Assembly: GCF_000264315.1 (NCBI RefSeq)
Contig: NZ_AJXU01000080.1
Location: forward strand, 24,315-88,314
Length of the DNA stretch: 64,000 bases
Reading direction: 5' to 3'
Origin: Rhodanobacter fulvus Jip2
Lineage (GTDB): Bacteria > Pseudomonadota > Gammaproteobacteria > Xanthomonadales > Rhodanobacteraceae
Both the position numbers and the translations under genes were made by a program. This document shows, in pieces, positions 1 through 7,252 of the stretch (its first letter is position 1; each line of letters starts with the position of its first letter). The notes beneath the pieces were generated by a model. That model made no database searches. It was not told where the DNA came from and saw nothing but the letters and a program-made list of their open reading frames with translations.

Positions 1-1
1 G

Positions 2-574
2 TGGCTGCGCACGCTGGGGTGGCTGCTGGTGGTGGCGGCGCTGGCCGTGGCCTTGCTGTGGCGCTATGGCACCGGCATCGCGATGGAGCGCTGGCAGGCG
101 TCGCCGGACATGGGCTGGGCCACCGCCGGCGCGGTGCTTACCGCGATTTGCGCCGCATGGGCGGCGTTCGTCTCGGGCATGCCCGGCCGGCGCGCGATCT
201 GGGCCTGGCTGCCGTTGCCGCCGGCCCTGCTGTGGATCGGCGCCAGCGGCCTGGGTTGCCTGCGCAGTTGGGTGGAGCCGGCGGCGCAGTTGACCCGCAC
301 CCATCCCGCGCCCGACTGCCTGTATTTCATCCTCGCGTTTTCGATTCCGCTGTCGGCCCTGCTGATCTGGCTGCTGCGCCGCGCCTGCCCGTTGCGGCCG
401 GTGCTGACCGCGGTGCTGATCGGCCTGGCCAGCGCGGCGGCCTCGGCCAGCCTGCTGGAGATCTGCCACGCCTACGGCGCCGCCGCCACCGACCTGCTGA
501 CCCACGCCGCCGCCGTGGCCGTGGTGGTGGCGGCGAATGCCGCGATGGGCGGGCGCCTGCTGTCGAGGCACTGA
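2..574 (+). CDS. NrsF/DUF1109-type anti-sigma membrane protein, 5' truncated
   Basis: The frame is open through the left edge, so the start codon is missing; about 190 residues remain of a family that is usually near 210. Six hydrophobic segments can be traced (TM1 at the very edge, the last ending near MGGRLLSRH), with the conserved HPAPDCLYF stretch between the third and fourth. NrsF (DUF1109) proteins hold an ECF sigma factor of the SigF type at the inner membrane and release it on heavy-metal or oxidative stress; the sigma gene normally lies just upstream, here beyond the window. The downstream Met-rich MxKDx gene would be a plausible target of that sigma factor. Family assignment is by sequence pattern; the regulated stress is inference. 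Confidence 0.75.
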   Translation, partial: WLRTLGWLLVVAALAVALLWRYGTGIAMERWQASPDMGWATAGAVLTAICAAWAAFVSGMPGRRAIWAWLPLPPALLWIGASGLGCLRSWVEPAAQLTRTHPAPDCLYFILAFSIPLSALLIWLLRRACPLRPVLTAVLIGLASAAASASLLEICHAYGAAATDLLTHAAAVAVVVAANAAMGGRLLSRH

Positions 575-630
575 TCGGCACTGCAGCGGCAACGATCCGG
601 GACGTAACCACGGTCGCGTCGCTGGCGAAG

Positions 631-662
631 AAAGGGATGGAGACACACGTCTCCATCCCTTT
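631..662 (+). terminator. Perfect 14-bp inverted repeat with 4-nt loop
   Basis: Arms AAAGGGATGGAGAC and GTCTCCATCCCTTT flank ACAC. It lies after the nrsF stop and directly before the Shine-Dalgarno CAGGAG of the next gene. It could end nrsF transcription, although only three T residues close the stem, or act as a 5' stabilising hairpin for the following mRNA. Confidence 0.5.
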
Positions 663-680
663 CCTGCAGGAGTCAACGCC

Positions 681-980
681 ATGAAAAACACGCTGTTCGC
701 CGCCCTGATCCTCGCCGCCGGCGGGCTCGCCTTTACCTCGGCTTTCGCGCAGGACGCGATGGCGCCCGGTTCCAGCACCGCGATGGCGCATGGCGATGCC
801 ATGCACGCCAACGCCATGAAGGGCGCCATGTCGCACGAGGCCATGCAGAAAGACGTCATGCAGAAAGACAGCATGAAGATGGATGCCATGCACCACGGTG
901 CCATGAAGCACGACGCCGGAAAAACGGGCGCCATGAAGAAGGATGGCATGAAGAAAGCCGACGGGAAGATGGGCGGCTGA
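681..980 (+). CDS. Secreted Met-rich pentapeptide MxKDx repeat protein
   Basis: A 99-residue protein with a clean Sec signal peptide (MKNTLFAALILAAGGLAFTSAFA, cleavage after AFA near residue 23), then a low-complexity chain in which Met recurs roughly every five residues with the pattern M-x-K-D-x (MQKDV, MQKDS, MKKDG). It matches the penta-MxKDx family of small exported proteins. There is no cysteine, so it is not a bufferin-like copper peptide. The ATG at 681 has CAGGAG ten bases upstream; an in-frame extension to 537 crosses the hairpin and is unlikely. The role is unknown. Met-rich exported chains often bind Cu(I) or scavenge oxidants, and the neighbouring NrsF points to metal or oxidative stress control (inference). 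Confidence 0.75.
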   Translation: MKNTLFAALILAAGGLAFTSAFAQDAMAPGSSTAMAHGDAMHANAMKGAMSHEAMQKDVMQKDSMKMDAMHHGAMKHDAGKTGAMKKDGMKKADGKMGG

Positions 981-992
981 ACACGCCGCGCC

Positions 993-1021
993 GGGCGGGC
1001 ACCGCGATGCCGTGCCCGCCC
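993..1021 (+). terminator. 10-bp GC hairpin after the MxKDx gene
   Basis: GGGCGGGCAC pairs perfectly with GTGCCCGCCC across a 9-nt loop, 12 bases after the stop codon. No T tract follows, so it would be an imperfect intrinsic terminator or an mRNA-end stabiliser. Confidence 0.4.
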
Positions 1022-1057
1022 AGACGCGCGTTCGAGCGCCGTATTCGGGCCATTCCT

Positions 1058-1088
1058 ACGCCGCCGTACGGTCACCGTGCGGCGGCGT
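1058..1088. repeat. 14-bp near-perfect inverted repeat
   Basis: ACGCCGCCGTACGG and CCGTGCGGCGGCGT flank TCA with one mismatch. It sits between the MxKDx gene and the likely rsfS promoter and may be a second terminator-like hairpin. Confidence 0.4.
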
Positions 1089-1095
1089 GGCCACC

Positions 1096-1127
1096 TTGAC
1101 TTCCCTTTGCGGCCGGGACGGTATACT
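1096..1127 (+). promoter_or_regulatory. Possible promoter for rsfS
   Basis: TTGACT (1096-1101) and TATACT (1122-1127) are both close to sigma70 consensus, but the spacer is 20 nt, longer than the usual 16-18. The -10 alone is strong and lies about 48 nt before the TTG start of rsfS. Confidence 0.35.
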
Positions 1128-1175
1128 GCGCTCGCGCCATTTTGCGCAGCGATATCGCCATCGAGGCTCTCCCTT

Positions 1176-1565
1176 TTGAGTACTGCCCGCACCAACAAGG
1201 CCGTCACCACGGCCACCCTGCGTCAATCCGTCGTCGATGCGCTCGACGAACTGAAAGCCAAGGACGTGCGCGAGATCGACGTCCGCGGCAAAACCTCCAT
1301 CGCCGACCTGCTGGTGATCGCTTCAGGCACCTCGGCCCGTCACGTCAAATCCATCGCCGACGAAGTCCAGAAATTCGCCAAGAAAGCGGGTGTGTATCCG
1401 CTGGGCGTGGAAGGCGAAGGCGAAGGCGAGTGGGTACTGGTGGATCTGGGCGACGTGATCGTGCACGTGATGCTGCCGCGCATCCGCGAGTTCTATGGCC
1501 TGGAACGGCTGTGGACCGTGGGTGATCGCGACGAGGGTGAAAGCGAAGCGGCGCAGGCTGGGTAA
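1176..1565 (+). CDS. rsfS: Ribosomal silencing factor RsfS
   Basis: A 129-residue RsfS/Iojap protein, which binds L14 of the 50S subunit and blocks subunit joining when nutrients are short. Typical blocks are visible: ADLLVIASGTSARHVKSIAD, then the GEGEGEWVLVDLGDVIVHV strand-loop and the C-terminal REFYGLERLW. The start is taken as TTG at 1176 because the conserved N-terminal helix (SVVDALDELKAKD) follows closely and CGAGG lies about ten bases upstream; the frame stays open upstream but crosses the predicted promoter. The rsfS-rlmH order is common in proteobacteria and fits a ribosome-maturation unit, though here a repeat separates them. Confidence 0.93.
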   Translation: MSTARTNKAVTTATLRQSVVDALDELKAKDVREIDVRGKTSIADLLVIASGTSARHVKSIADEVQKFAKKAGVYPLGVEGEGEGEWVLVDLGDVIVHVMLPRIREFYGLERLWTVGDRDEGESEAAQAG

Positions 1566-1575
1566 CGTATGACTT

Positions 1576-1797
1576 TCTCCCTCTCCCCTGTGGGGAGAGG
1601 GCCGGGGAGAGGGGACGCTCTTGCGTTGCGCTTGCTCGAAGCAGGAGCCCTGCCGATGAACCTTCCCGCCAGCCCCGCCCCCTCTCCTCAATCCTCTCCC
1701 CGCAGGGGAGAGGAGGCGAACGCGGCTTCGCAGCGATTTTTGACTGGAGCGGCTTTTCGCAAGAGTGAGCATCCTCTCCCCAGGGGGAGAGGAGGCG
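1576..1797. repeat. Cluster of CTCTCCCC/GGGGAGAG palindromic repeats
   Basis: Three hairpin units (about 1576-1614, 1677-1714 and 1771-1797) of the form CTCTCCCC..GGGGAGAG fill most of the 272-nt rsfS-rlmH gap. Related units recur at 26624-26735, 28831-28942 and 46497-46535. Confidence 0.8.
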
Positions 1798-1837
1798 ATG
1801 GCGGCGCTGCGCGCGTTTTATTTCGAAAGAGCGAATG

Positions 1838-2308
1838 ATGCGCGCGCGCATCATTGCTGTCGGGGAGCGCATGCCCGGCTGGGTGGCCGAGGGCTTTGCC
1901 GAGTACCGCAAGCGCTTGTCGCATGAGCTGCCGCTGGAGTTGCTGGAGTTGAAACCCGGCACACGCGGCAAGGGTCGCGACGATGCGCGGGCCATGCAGG
2001 ATGAAGGCGCCGCGATTCTCGCCGCGCTGCCACGCGATACCCATGTGATCGCGCTGGACGGCGGCGGCAAGTCGTGGTCCAGCGAGGCCCTGGCCGCGCA
2101 GCTGGCGCAATGGCGCATGGCCGGGCGCGACCTGGCCTTCCTGATCGGCGGCCCCGATGGCCACGCGCCCGAAGTACTGGCCCGCGCCGACCAGACCTGG
2201 TCGCTGGGCCCGCTGACCCTGCCGCACATGCTGGTGCGACTGGTGCTGGCCGAACAGCTGTACCGGGCCACCACGATCATGGCCGGGCATCCGTATCATC
2301 GGGCGTGA
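1838..2308 (+). CDS. rlmH: 23S rRNA pseudouridine-1915 N3-methyltransferase RlmH
   Basis: A 156-residue SPOUT methyltransferase that methylates pseudouridine 1915 in helix 69 of 23S rRNA on assembled 70S ribosomes. The N-terminus MRARIIAVGERMPGW aligns with E. coli RlmH, and the trefoil-knot SAM site is seen as FLIGGPDGHAPEV followed by SLGPLTLPHMLVRLVLAEQLYRA. An ATG three bases upstream (1835) is equally possible; 1838 matches the usual length. It is preceded by AAAGAG and by the repeat cluster, and lies downstream of rsfS, which acts on the same particle. Confidence 0.95.
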   Translation: MRARIIAVGERMPGWVAEGFAEYRKRLSHELPLELLELKPGTRGKGRDDARAMQDEGAAILAALPRDTHVIALDGGGKSWSSEALAAQLAQWRMAGRDLAFLIGGPDGHAPEVLARADQTWSLGPLTLPHMLVRLVLAEQLYRATTIMAGHPYHRA

Positions 2309-2312
2309 AGAC

Positions 2313-2451
2313 GGGATTTGGGATTCGGGATTCGAGATTCGTAAAGGCAGCCGCAGCCGCGTGTGAAGGGTATGCTCGCAAATCCCAAATTCCCAATCCC
2401 GGCTCTCAACAGCCTAATGGCTGGTCATCCCGAATCCCGAATCCCGAATCC
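2313..2451. repeat. GGGATTCGGGATTCG-type inverted repeat
   Basis: A left arm of GGGATT(C/T)-type heptads at 2313-2340 is answered by complementary arms at 2380-2400 and 2428-2451. The family recurs at 24063-24093 and 51076-51190. The open frame of the following gene runs back through it, giving a spurious N-terminus (PESRIPNP). Confidence 0.8.
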
Positions 2452-2452
2452 A

Positions 2453-2902
2453 ATGTCATTCCATATCTGCCAGGCCACCATCCACCATCTCGACAAGCTG
2501 GCGCCGTTGTTCGACGAATATCGCCAGTTCTACGGTCAGCCGGGCGACTTGCCGCGGGCGCGTGAATTCCTGGCCGAACGGTTCCGCCATCATGAATCGC
2601 TGATCCTGCTGGCGCTCGACGCGCAGCGCGAAGGTATGGGTTTCGTGCAGCTTTACCCGCTGTTTTCGTCGGTACGCACGGTGCGCACGTACCTGCTCAA
2701 CGATGTGTTCGTGTTGCTGCGCGCGCGCCGCCAGGGCGTGGCCGCCGCCTTGCTGACGGCCGCTGCCGATCACGCCCGCGCGCTGGGCGCCGCCAGCCTG
2801 TCGCTGTCGACCGCACGCGACAACGCCTCGGCGCAGGCGCTGTACGCGTCGCTGGGTTGGCAGCGTGACCAGCAGTTCTACGACTACAACCTGACGCTCT
2901 GA
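2453..2902 (+). CDS. GNAT family N-acetyltransferase
   Basis: A 149-residue GNAT-fold acyltransferase; acetyl-CoA is the expected donor and the acceptor is unknown. The acetyl-CoA-binding motif A is RARRQGVAAALLTAAADHA (about residues 88-106), followed by LSLSTARDNASAQALYASLGW, the usual motif B with Asn and Tyr. I start at ATG 2453 because everything upstream in frame is encoded by the intergenic repeat. It ends 3 nt before the GTG of maf and may be co-transcribed with it. Confidence 0.85.
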   Translation: MSFHICQATIHHLDKLAPLFDEYRQFYGQPGDLPRAREFLAERFRHHESLILLALDAQREGMGFVQLYPLFSSVRTVRTYLLNDVFVLLRARRQGVAAALLTAAADHARALGAASLSLSTARDNASAQALYASLGWQRDQQFYDYNLTL

Positions 2903-2905
2903 CCC

Positions 2906-3475
2906 GTGCTCCATCTCGCCTCCAAATCCCCGCGCCGGCATCAGTTGCTGCAGCAGCTTGGCGTGGCGTTCGACGTGCTGGATGTCGACGTGCCGGAGCA
3001 GCGCGCCGCCGGCGAAACGCCGCTGGCCTATGTAAGCCGCGTGGCGCGCGACAAGGCCGCCGCGGGAGCGCTACGGGTGAACCAGGGTGACGTGGTGCTG
3101 GGTGCGGACACCGAAGTGGTGCTGGATGACGAGGTGTTCGGCAAGCCGCGCGATGCGGCGGATGCCGCGGCCATGCTGCGTCGCCTGAGCGGACGTACGC
3201 ATGCGGTGATCTCGACAGTGTGGGCGCTGGGTGCCGGGCGGGAAGAGTGCGCCGTCTGTGTATCGCAGGTTCGTTTCGCCGCACTGGACGAGAACGATAT
3301 AGCCGTCTATGTGGCCACCGGCGAGCCGTTCGGCAAGGCCGGCGCGTATGCGATCCAGGGCCGTGGCGCGGTGTTGATCGAGCACCTCGAAGGCAGCTAT
3401 TCCGGCGTGATGGGACTGCCGCTGTTCGAGACCGGGCGCCTGCTGCGCGGCTTCGGCATCAACCCGCCGGCTTGA
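2906..3475 (+). CDS. Maf-family nucleoside triphosphate pyrophosphatase (YhdE type)
   Basis: A 189-residue Maf/YhdE protein that hydrolyses dTTP, UTP and modified pyrimidine triphosphates to monophosphates, a house-cleaning activity that also affects septation in some bacteria. The substrate loop SKSPRR lies at residues 6-11, the catalytic Asp in [11 protein letters not shown], and the C-terminal [20 protein letters not shown] block is typical of the YhdE rather than YceF subgroup. GTG at 2906 is the start; the conserved LASKSPRR begins at residue 4, leaving no room for a later one. It overlaps the convergent CPBP gene by 17 nt. Confidence 0.93.
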   Translation: MLHLASKSPRRHQLLQQLGVAFDVLDVDVPEQRAAGETPLAYVSRVARDKAAAGALRVNQGDVVLGADTEVVLDDEVFGKPRDAADAAAMLRRLSGRTHAVISTVWALGAGREECAVCVSQVRFAALDENDIAVYVATGEPFGKAGAYAIQGRGAVLIEHLEGSYSGVMGLPLFETGRLLRGFGINPPA

Positions 3476-4301
3476 CCGCCAGGAACCACGCCGCCACCGC
3501 CAGCAGGTTGTTGACGCCATGCGCCACCACCGCCGGCCAGATCGAGCCCGAGCGCAGGCGCAGCCACGCCAGCGCCGCCGCCAGCAATGCCAGGCCGGGC
3601 AGCGCGTACCACAGGAATCCCAGGTCGGGCAGGTGCACCAGGGCGAACAGCAGCGAGCACGCGGCCACCGCCCAGCCCACCCGCAGCCGTCGCATCAACG
3701 CCGAAAGCAGCACGCCACGAAAGAGCAGCTCCTCCACCAGCGGGCCGACCGTCACCACGATGGCCATCAACGCCACCCGCAACGGCAACGCCGCCTCGGC
3801 GCCGACCCGCTGGATGTCCTGCGGCACCTTGTGGCCGTGCGCCAGCAACTGGGTCAGCCAGCCGCCCAGCACCGGTGCGGCCAGACCGATGACGACGGCC
3901 AACAGATAGAACAACGGCTGCGCGGGTCGCGCCACGGCGAAACCCGGCGGTGACGCCAGCGACCACAGCCGCGGCCATCGGCGATGCACCAGCCACAGCA
4001 TCGACCCGGCCGCCACGCACAACACCAGCATGACCATCGCGGCACGGGCGTCCGGCTGCGCCAGCATGGTCTGCACCTGCTGCCCGATGGTTTTTGTGTC
4101 GTAGGCCAGGTGCTGCAGGCTGGCACGCAGGCCGAGCCACAGGCCCAGCCCGAACGCCACCAGTGCGCCCACCGAGGCCTGCAGCAGGAAATACAGTGCG
4201 ACGAAACCCAGCGCCGTCAGCAGGCCGGGCGCACGTAGTGCGGGCATCGGCCACGGACGTGACGGCGGCAAGGGCGGGGTCGCGTCCGATGCCGCTTCCA
4301 T
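3459..4301 (-). CDS. CPBP family intramembrane metalloprotease
   Basis: A 280-residue multi-pass protein of the CPBP (CaaX protease/bacteriocin-processing, Abi) family. The three diagnostic motifs are present: EE at residues 190-191 with R195 (EELLFRG), FALVH at 219-223 and HGVNN at 261-265, which bind the catalytic metal or activate water. At least seven hydrophobic segments are seen, with a hydrophilic stretch (about 60-85) between the second and third. Substrates of bacterial CPBP proteins are mostly unknown; bacteriocin self-immunity and prenyl-protein processing are precedents. It is tail-to-tail with maf, and a MAPEG gene lies 43 nt upstream on the same strand. Confidence 0.85.
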   Translation of the reverse strand: MEAASDATPPLPPSRPWPMPALRAPGLLTALGFVALYFLLQASVGALVAFGLGLWLGLRASLQHLAYDTKTIGQQVQTMLAQPDARAAMVMLVLCVAAGSMLWLVHRRWPRLWSLASPPGFAVARPAQPLFYLLAVVIGLAAPVLGGWLTQLLAHGHKVPQDIQRVGAEAALPLRVALMAIVVTVGPLVEELLFRGVLLSALMRRLRVGWAVAACSLLFALVHLPDLGFLWYALPGLALLAAALAWLRLRSGSIWPAVVAHGVNNLLAVAAWFLAVKPAG

Positions 4302-4344
4302 CAGCGTGCGTATCCGGCGCGACGCCCGTATCCGGTCAAGGCGG

Positions 4345-4737
4345 TCAGCCCAGCATCAGCGCGCGGCAGACGCCGATCGCGGCCATCACCAGCACGGCCA
4401 GCCAGGCCAGCATGGCGACCGCGAAGCCTTTCTCGCGGGAGGCGGGGTCTTTCAGGTAACTCCACGCGTACCAGACGCGGCCCAGCAGCCAGACGAGGCC
4501 CGCGATGCCGGCCCAGCCACTGAAACCGTACTCGGCCGCCAGCCACAACACGGGCAGAAACATCACCGTGCCTTCCAGCGTGTTCATCTGCACGCGGTAG
4601 GCGCGGTCGAAGGCCGGATGGCCGCTGGTCGCGGGCGCCTTGATGCCGTGGCGCCCACGCATCTTGCCGACGACGAACATGGTGCCGAACAACAGCAATA
4701 CGGTGAGCAGGGTCACCAGGGCGGGCAGGTGGGTCAT
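4345..4737 (-). CDS. MAPEG family membrane protein
   Basis: A 130-residue protein with four transmembrane helices and the MAPEG (membrane-associated eicosanoid/glutathione metabolism) pattern: RAYRVQMNTLEGTVMFLPVLW after the first helix and a conserved GRVWYAWSY. Bacterial members are glutathione transferase-like with unknown substrates. Start at 4737 is supported by GAGGAG just upstream; the frame remains open 18 codons further but without a ribosome site. The gene precedes the CPBP protease on the minus strand. Confidence 0.85.
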   Translation of the reverse strand: MTHLPALVTLLTVLLLFGTMFVVGKMRGRHGIKAPATSGHPAFDRAYRVQMNTLEGTVMFLPVLWLAAEYGFSGWAGIAGLVWLLGRVWYAWSYLKDPASREKGFAVAMLAWLAVLVMAAIGVCRALMLG

Positions 4738-4863
4738 GGCAGCTCCTCGGAAATAGTCCCTACTGTAACGGTCACGCCGGTGCGCGTGCATGGCGCGATC
4801 CCCCGGCAGTCGCTATCTTCGCCGTGCGTACTCCGGCGCAGGCATCGCTCAACGAGGTTTCTC

Positions 4864-5724
4864 ATGGATTGGCGCAAAGGCGGCAGCAGCAACAACATCG
4901 AAATCGGCAGCGGTGGCGGCGGCGGACGGCGTTTCGGCGGCGGCCGCGGCATGGGCCTGGGCGGGCTAGTGGTGCTGGCCCTGATCGGCTGGATCTTTTT
5001 CAAGAACCCGATGGCGTTGCTGGACCAGGGCGGCGCGGCGCTGGACTCGGGCACCCAGAACAGTGTGCCCACCCAGGTCGACCCGGAGCAGCAGGCGTTC
5101 GTCAGCGCCATCCTGCACTCCACCGAACAGACCTGGGGGGCGATCTTCCAGGCCCATGGCGGCACCTATGTGGAGCCGAAATTGCACATCTTCAGTGGCG
5201 GCGTGAACACGGCCTGCGGCGGTGCCACCGCGGCGGTGGGGCCGTTCTATTGCCCGGGCGACCAGAAGGTCTACCTCGACCTGGCCTTCTTCCAGCAATT
5301 GCAGGACGAACTGCACTCCTCCGGCGATTTCGCCCGCGCCTACGTGATCGCGCACGAAGTGGGCCACCATGTGCAGAACCTCACCGGCGTGTTCGCTCGC
5401 ACCGATGCCGCCCGTCGCCGCGGTGCGCCGATGGAAGGCGCCAGCGGACTCTCGGTGCGACAGGAACTGCAGGCCGACTGCTACGCGGGCGTGTGGGCCA
5501 ACCACAGCCAGCAACGCCTGCAGTGGCTGCAGCCGGGCGACATCGAGGAGGCGCTGAATGCCGCCAGCCATATCGGCGACGACACCTTGCAGCAACAGGC
5601 GCAGGGGCGCGTGCGGCCGGACACCTTTACCCACGGCACCTCGGCGCAGCGCGTGCACTGGTTCAAGACCGGCTTCGACAGCGGCGACATGGACCAGTGC
5701 GACACGTTTGCCGGCGCGCTCTGA
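4864..5724 (+). CDS. YpfJ-type neutral zinc metallopeptidase
   Basis: A 286-residue member of the putative neutral zinc metallopeptidase family (YpfJ, KPN_02809). After MDWRKGGSSNNIE comes a Gly/Arg-rich segment and one membrane anchor (about residues 34-48). The catalytic site is HEVGHHVQ with a downstream glutamate ligand in ELQADCYAG. Conserved Cys residues occur in NTACGGATAAVGPFYCPGDQ. It is predicted to be anchored in the inner membrane with a periplasmic catalytic domain; the substrate is unknown. It is preceded by a divergent gap with the MAPEG gene and followed by a 73-bp repeat. Confidence 0.9.
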   Translation: MDWRKGGSSNNIEIGSGGGGGRRFGGGRGMGLGGLVVLALIGWIFFKNPMALLDQGGAALDSGTQNSVPTQVDPEQQAFVSAILHSTEQTWGAIFQAHGGTYVEPKLHIFSGGVNTACGGATAAVGPFYCPGDQKVYLDLAFFQQLQDELHSSGDFARAYVIAHEVGHHVQNLTGVFARTDAARRRGAPMEGASGLSVRQELQADCYAGVWANHSQQRLQWLQPGDIEEALNAASHIGDDTLQQQAQGRVRPDTFTHGTSAQRVHWFKTGFDSGDMDQCDTFAGAL

Positions 5725-5742
5725 ACATCGGCGGCATCCCCG

Positions 5743-5815
5743 CGGCAGCGGCTTCAGCCGCGATGCCTTTCGCCTCGGCATTCCGAAAGCATCGCGACTG
5801 AAGTCGCTCCCACGA
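5743..5815. repeat. GTGGGAGCGACTTCAGTCGC-type palindromic repeat
   Basis: Two arms (GCAGCGGCTTCAGCCGCGATGC and GCATCGCGACTGAAGTCGCT) face each other across about 27 nt. Further copies lie at 8833, 11796, 14722, 45219, 61736 and, as a half, 63913. Confidence 0.85.
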
Positions 5816-5904
5816 GTTGCGCATGTCCTACAGGCGCCCGCCCGCGGGTGATGCGCCAGCTTTTGCAAATCGCGAATGCCGGCCTTTGGGTTTTCGGTAC
5901 GCGC

Positions 5905-5939
5905 TTGACGGCCTTTTATTATTTCTATAATTTTAGAAA
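5905..5939 (+). promoter_or_regulatory. arsR promoter with overlapping ArsR-type operator
   Basis: TTGACG (5905-5910) and a perfect TATAAT (5926-5931) are 15 nt apart. A 6-bp inverted repeat, TTTCTA-N6-TAGAAA (5922-5939), covers the -10, as expected for ArsR autorepression. Transcription would begin within a base or two of the arsR ATG at 5941, and there is no Shine-Dalgarno, so the message is probably leaderless. Confidence 0.7.
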
Positions 5940-5940
5940 C

Positions 5941-6282
5941 ATGAAATCAAAAGAAGCCCTCGCCTGTCTCTCGGCGCTCGCCCAGGAACATCGCCTGAAC
6001 CTGTTCCGCCTGCTGGTGGAAGCGGGCGATGAAGGCCTCTCGGTGGGCGAGCTGGCGGCCGCGACCGGTCTGGCCGGCGCGACCCTGACCAGTCATCTGC
6101 ATGTGCTGCGCCGCGCCGGCATGGTGAGCGACGAGCGCCGCGGACGCGTCATCCAGTGCCGCGCGCGCTACACGCAGATGAACAGCCTGCTCGGCTTCCT
6201 CACCGAAAATTGTTGCGCGGGCTCGGCGGCGGCCGCCGGCTGTGCGACGGCGGCATGCAAGCCCTCAAGGAAAAAACCATGA
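5941..6282 (+). CDS. arsR: ArsR family arsenite-responsive repressor
   Basis: A 113-residue winged-helix repressor of the ArsR/SmtB family. The helix-turn-helix is LSVGELAAATGLAGATLTSHLHVLRRAGMV (about residues 33-62). The classic ELCVCDL metal site is absent; instead the C-terminus carries C91, C92, C101 and C106, resembling the C-terminal As(III) site of Acidithiobacillus ferrooxidans ArsR (a CC pair plus a further Cys). It should bind the palindrome over its own -10 and release it on As(III) or Sb(III). ATG at 5941 follows the promoter almost directly. It overlaps arsI by 4 nt (ATGA). Confidence 0.92.
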   Translation: MKSKEALACLSALAQEHRLNLFRLLVEAGDEGLSVGELAAATGLAGATLTSHLHVLRRAGMVSDERRGRVIQCRARYTQMNSLLGFLTENCCAGSAAAAGCATAACKPSRKKP

Positions 6283-6749
6283 AACGCTTCCACGTGCACC
6301 TCAACGTCGCGCGGCTGGACGACAGCATCCGCTTCTACACCACGCTGTTCGGCGCAGCCCCGGACGTGACCCGGCCCGATTACGCCAAATGGATGCTGGA
6401 CGATCCGCGCGTCAACTTCGCGATCTCGCAACGCGGCCGCCAGCCCGGCATCGATCACCTGGGGCTGCAGGCAGGCGATCCCGCCGACCTGGCCGTCATC
6501 GGCGCGCGCCTGAAGGCGGCCGATGCGGTGGCGTTGGCGGAAAAGGGCACCACCTGCTGCTACGCCCACTCCGACAAGTTCTGGGCCGAGGACCCGCAGG
6601 GCGTGCGCTGGGAAAGTTTCCATACCCACGGTGAGGCCACCACCTACACCGGCGCACCGAACGAAACCGGCGCCACCTGTTGCGGCCCGGCGATCACGAA
6701 AGACACCGCCACCGGATGCGGCCCGAATGCGGGCGAGGGGTGCTGCTGA
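6279..6749 (+). CDS. arsI: ArsI-type C-As lyase / CadI family metalloenzyme
   Basis: A 156-residue vicinal-oxygen-chelate protein. Residues matching characterised ArsI are present: metal ligands H5, H60 and E112, and the vicinal pair C93-C94 in TTCCYAHSDKFW that binds trivalent methylarsenic. ArsI is an Fe(II) dioxygenase that splits the carbon-arsenic bond of methylarsonous acid and aromatic arsenicals, releasing As(III). An extra Cys-rich tail (CC at 134-135 and again at the last two residues) is also seen in the family. It is coupled to arsR (4-nt overlap) and arsC (1-nt overlap), so released As(III) meets the inducer, reductase and pump made from the same message. Confidence 0.88.
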   Translation: MKRFHVHLNVARLDDSIRFYTTLFGAAPDVTRPDYAKWMLDDPRVNFAISQRGRQPGIDHLGLQAGDPADLAVIGARLKAADAVALAEKGTTCCYAHSDKFWAEDPQGVRWESFHTHGEATTYTGAPNETGATCCGPAITKDTATGCGPNAGEGCC

Positions 6750-7252
6750 TGACTGCGCGCCCGCCGATCAAGGTGCTGTTCCTCTGCACCGGCAACTCGG
6801 CCCGCAGCGTGATGGCCGAGGCCTTGCTCAATGTGCTGGGCGAGGGCCGCTTCCAGGCGTTCAGCGCCGGCAGTTTTCCCAGCGGCACGGTGCAACCGAT
6901 CGCGGCGGAGCTGGCGCGCGCGTTCGGTTACACCGCGCCGTTGCGCAGCAAATCCTGGGACGAGTTTGCCGAGCCGGGCGCGCCGGCGATCGATATCGTC
7001 ATCACCGTTTGCGACAACGCCGCCGGCGAGGTGTGCCCGATCTGGCCGGGCCAGCCAGTGACCGCGCATTGGGGCGTGCCCGATCCGGCGGGCGTACAAG
7101 GCCCGGATGCGCAGCGCCGGGGTGCATTCCAGTCGGTCTGGGCGATGCTGTGCCAGCGCGTCGAGCAGTTGCTGGCCCTGCCGCTGGAGACGCTCGATCG
7201 CGCGGCGTTGCAGCAGGCGTTGCGTGCCATCGGCAGGGTGGAATCCGCATGA
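6749..7252 (+). CDS. arsC: Arsenate reductase, low-MW phosphatase type
   Basis: A 167-residue ArsC of the low-molecular-weight tyrosine phosphatase fold that reduces As(V) to As(III) in the cytosol. The P-loop is C13-TGNSA-R19 and the general-acid Asp is in GVPDPAG. Two further cysteines, C88 and C96 (VCDNAAGEVCP), can form the disulfide relay used by thioredoxin- or mycothiol-type enzymes. Its ATG overlaps the arsI stop by one base and its own stop overlaps acr3 by four, so all four genes are translationally coupled. Confidence 0.92.
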   Translation: MTARPPIKVLFLCTGNSARSVMAEALLNVLGEGRFQAFSAGSFPSGTVQPIAAELARAFGYTAPLRSKSWDEFAEPGAPAIDIVITVCDNAAGEVCPIWPGQPVTAHWGVPDPAGVQGPDAQRRGAFQSVWAMLCQRVEQLLALPLETLDRAALQQALRAIGRVESA

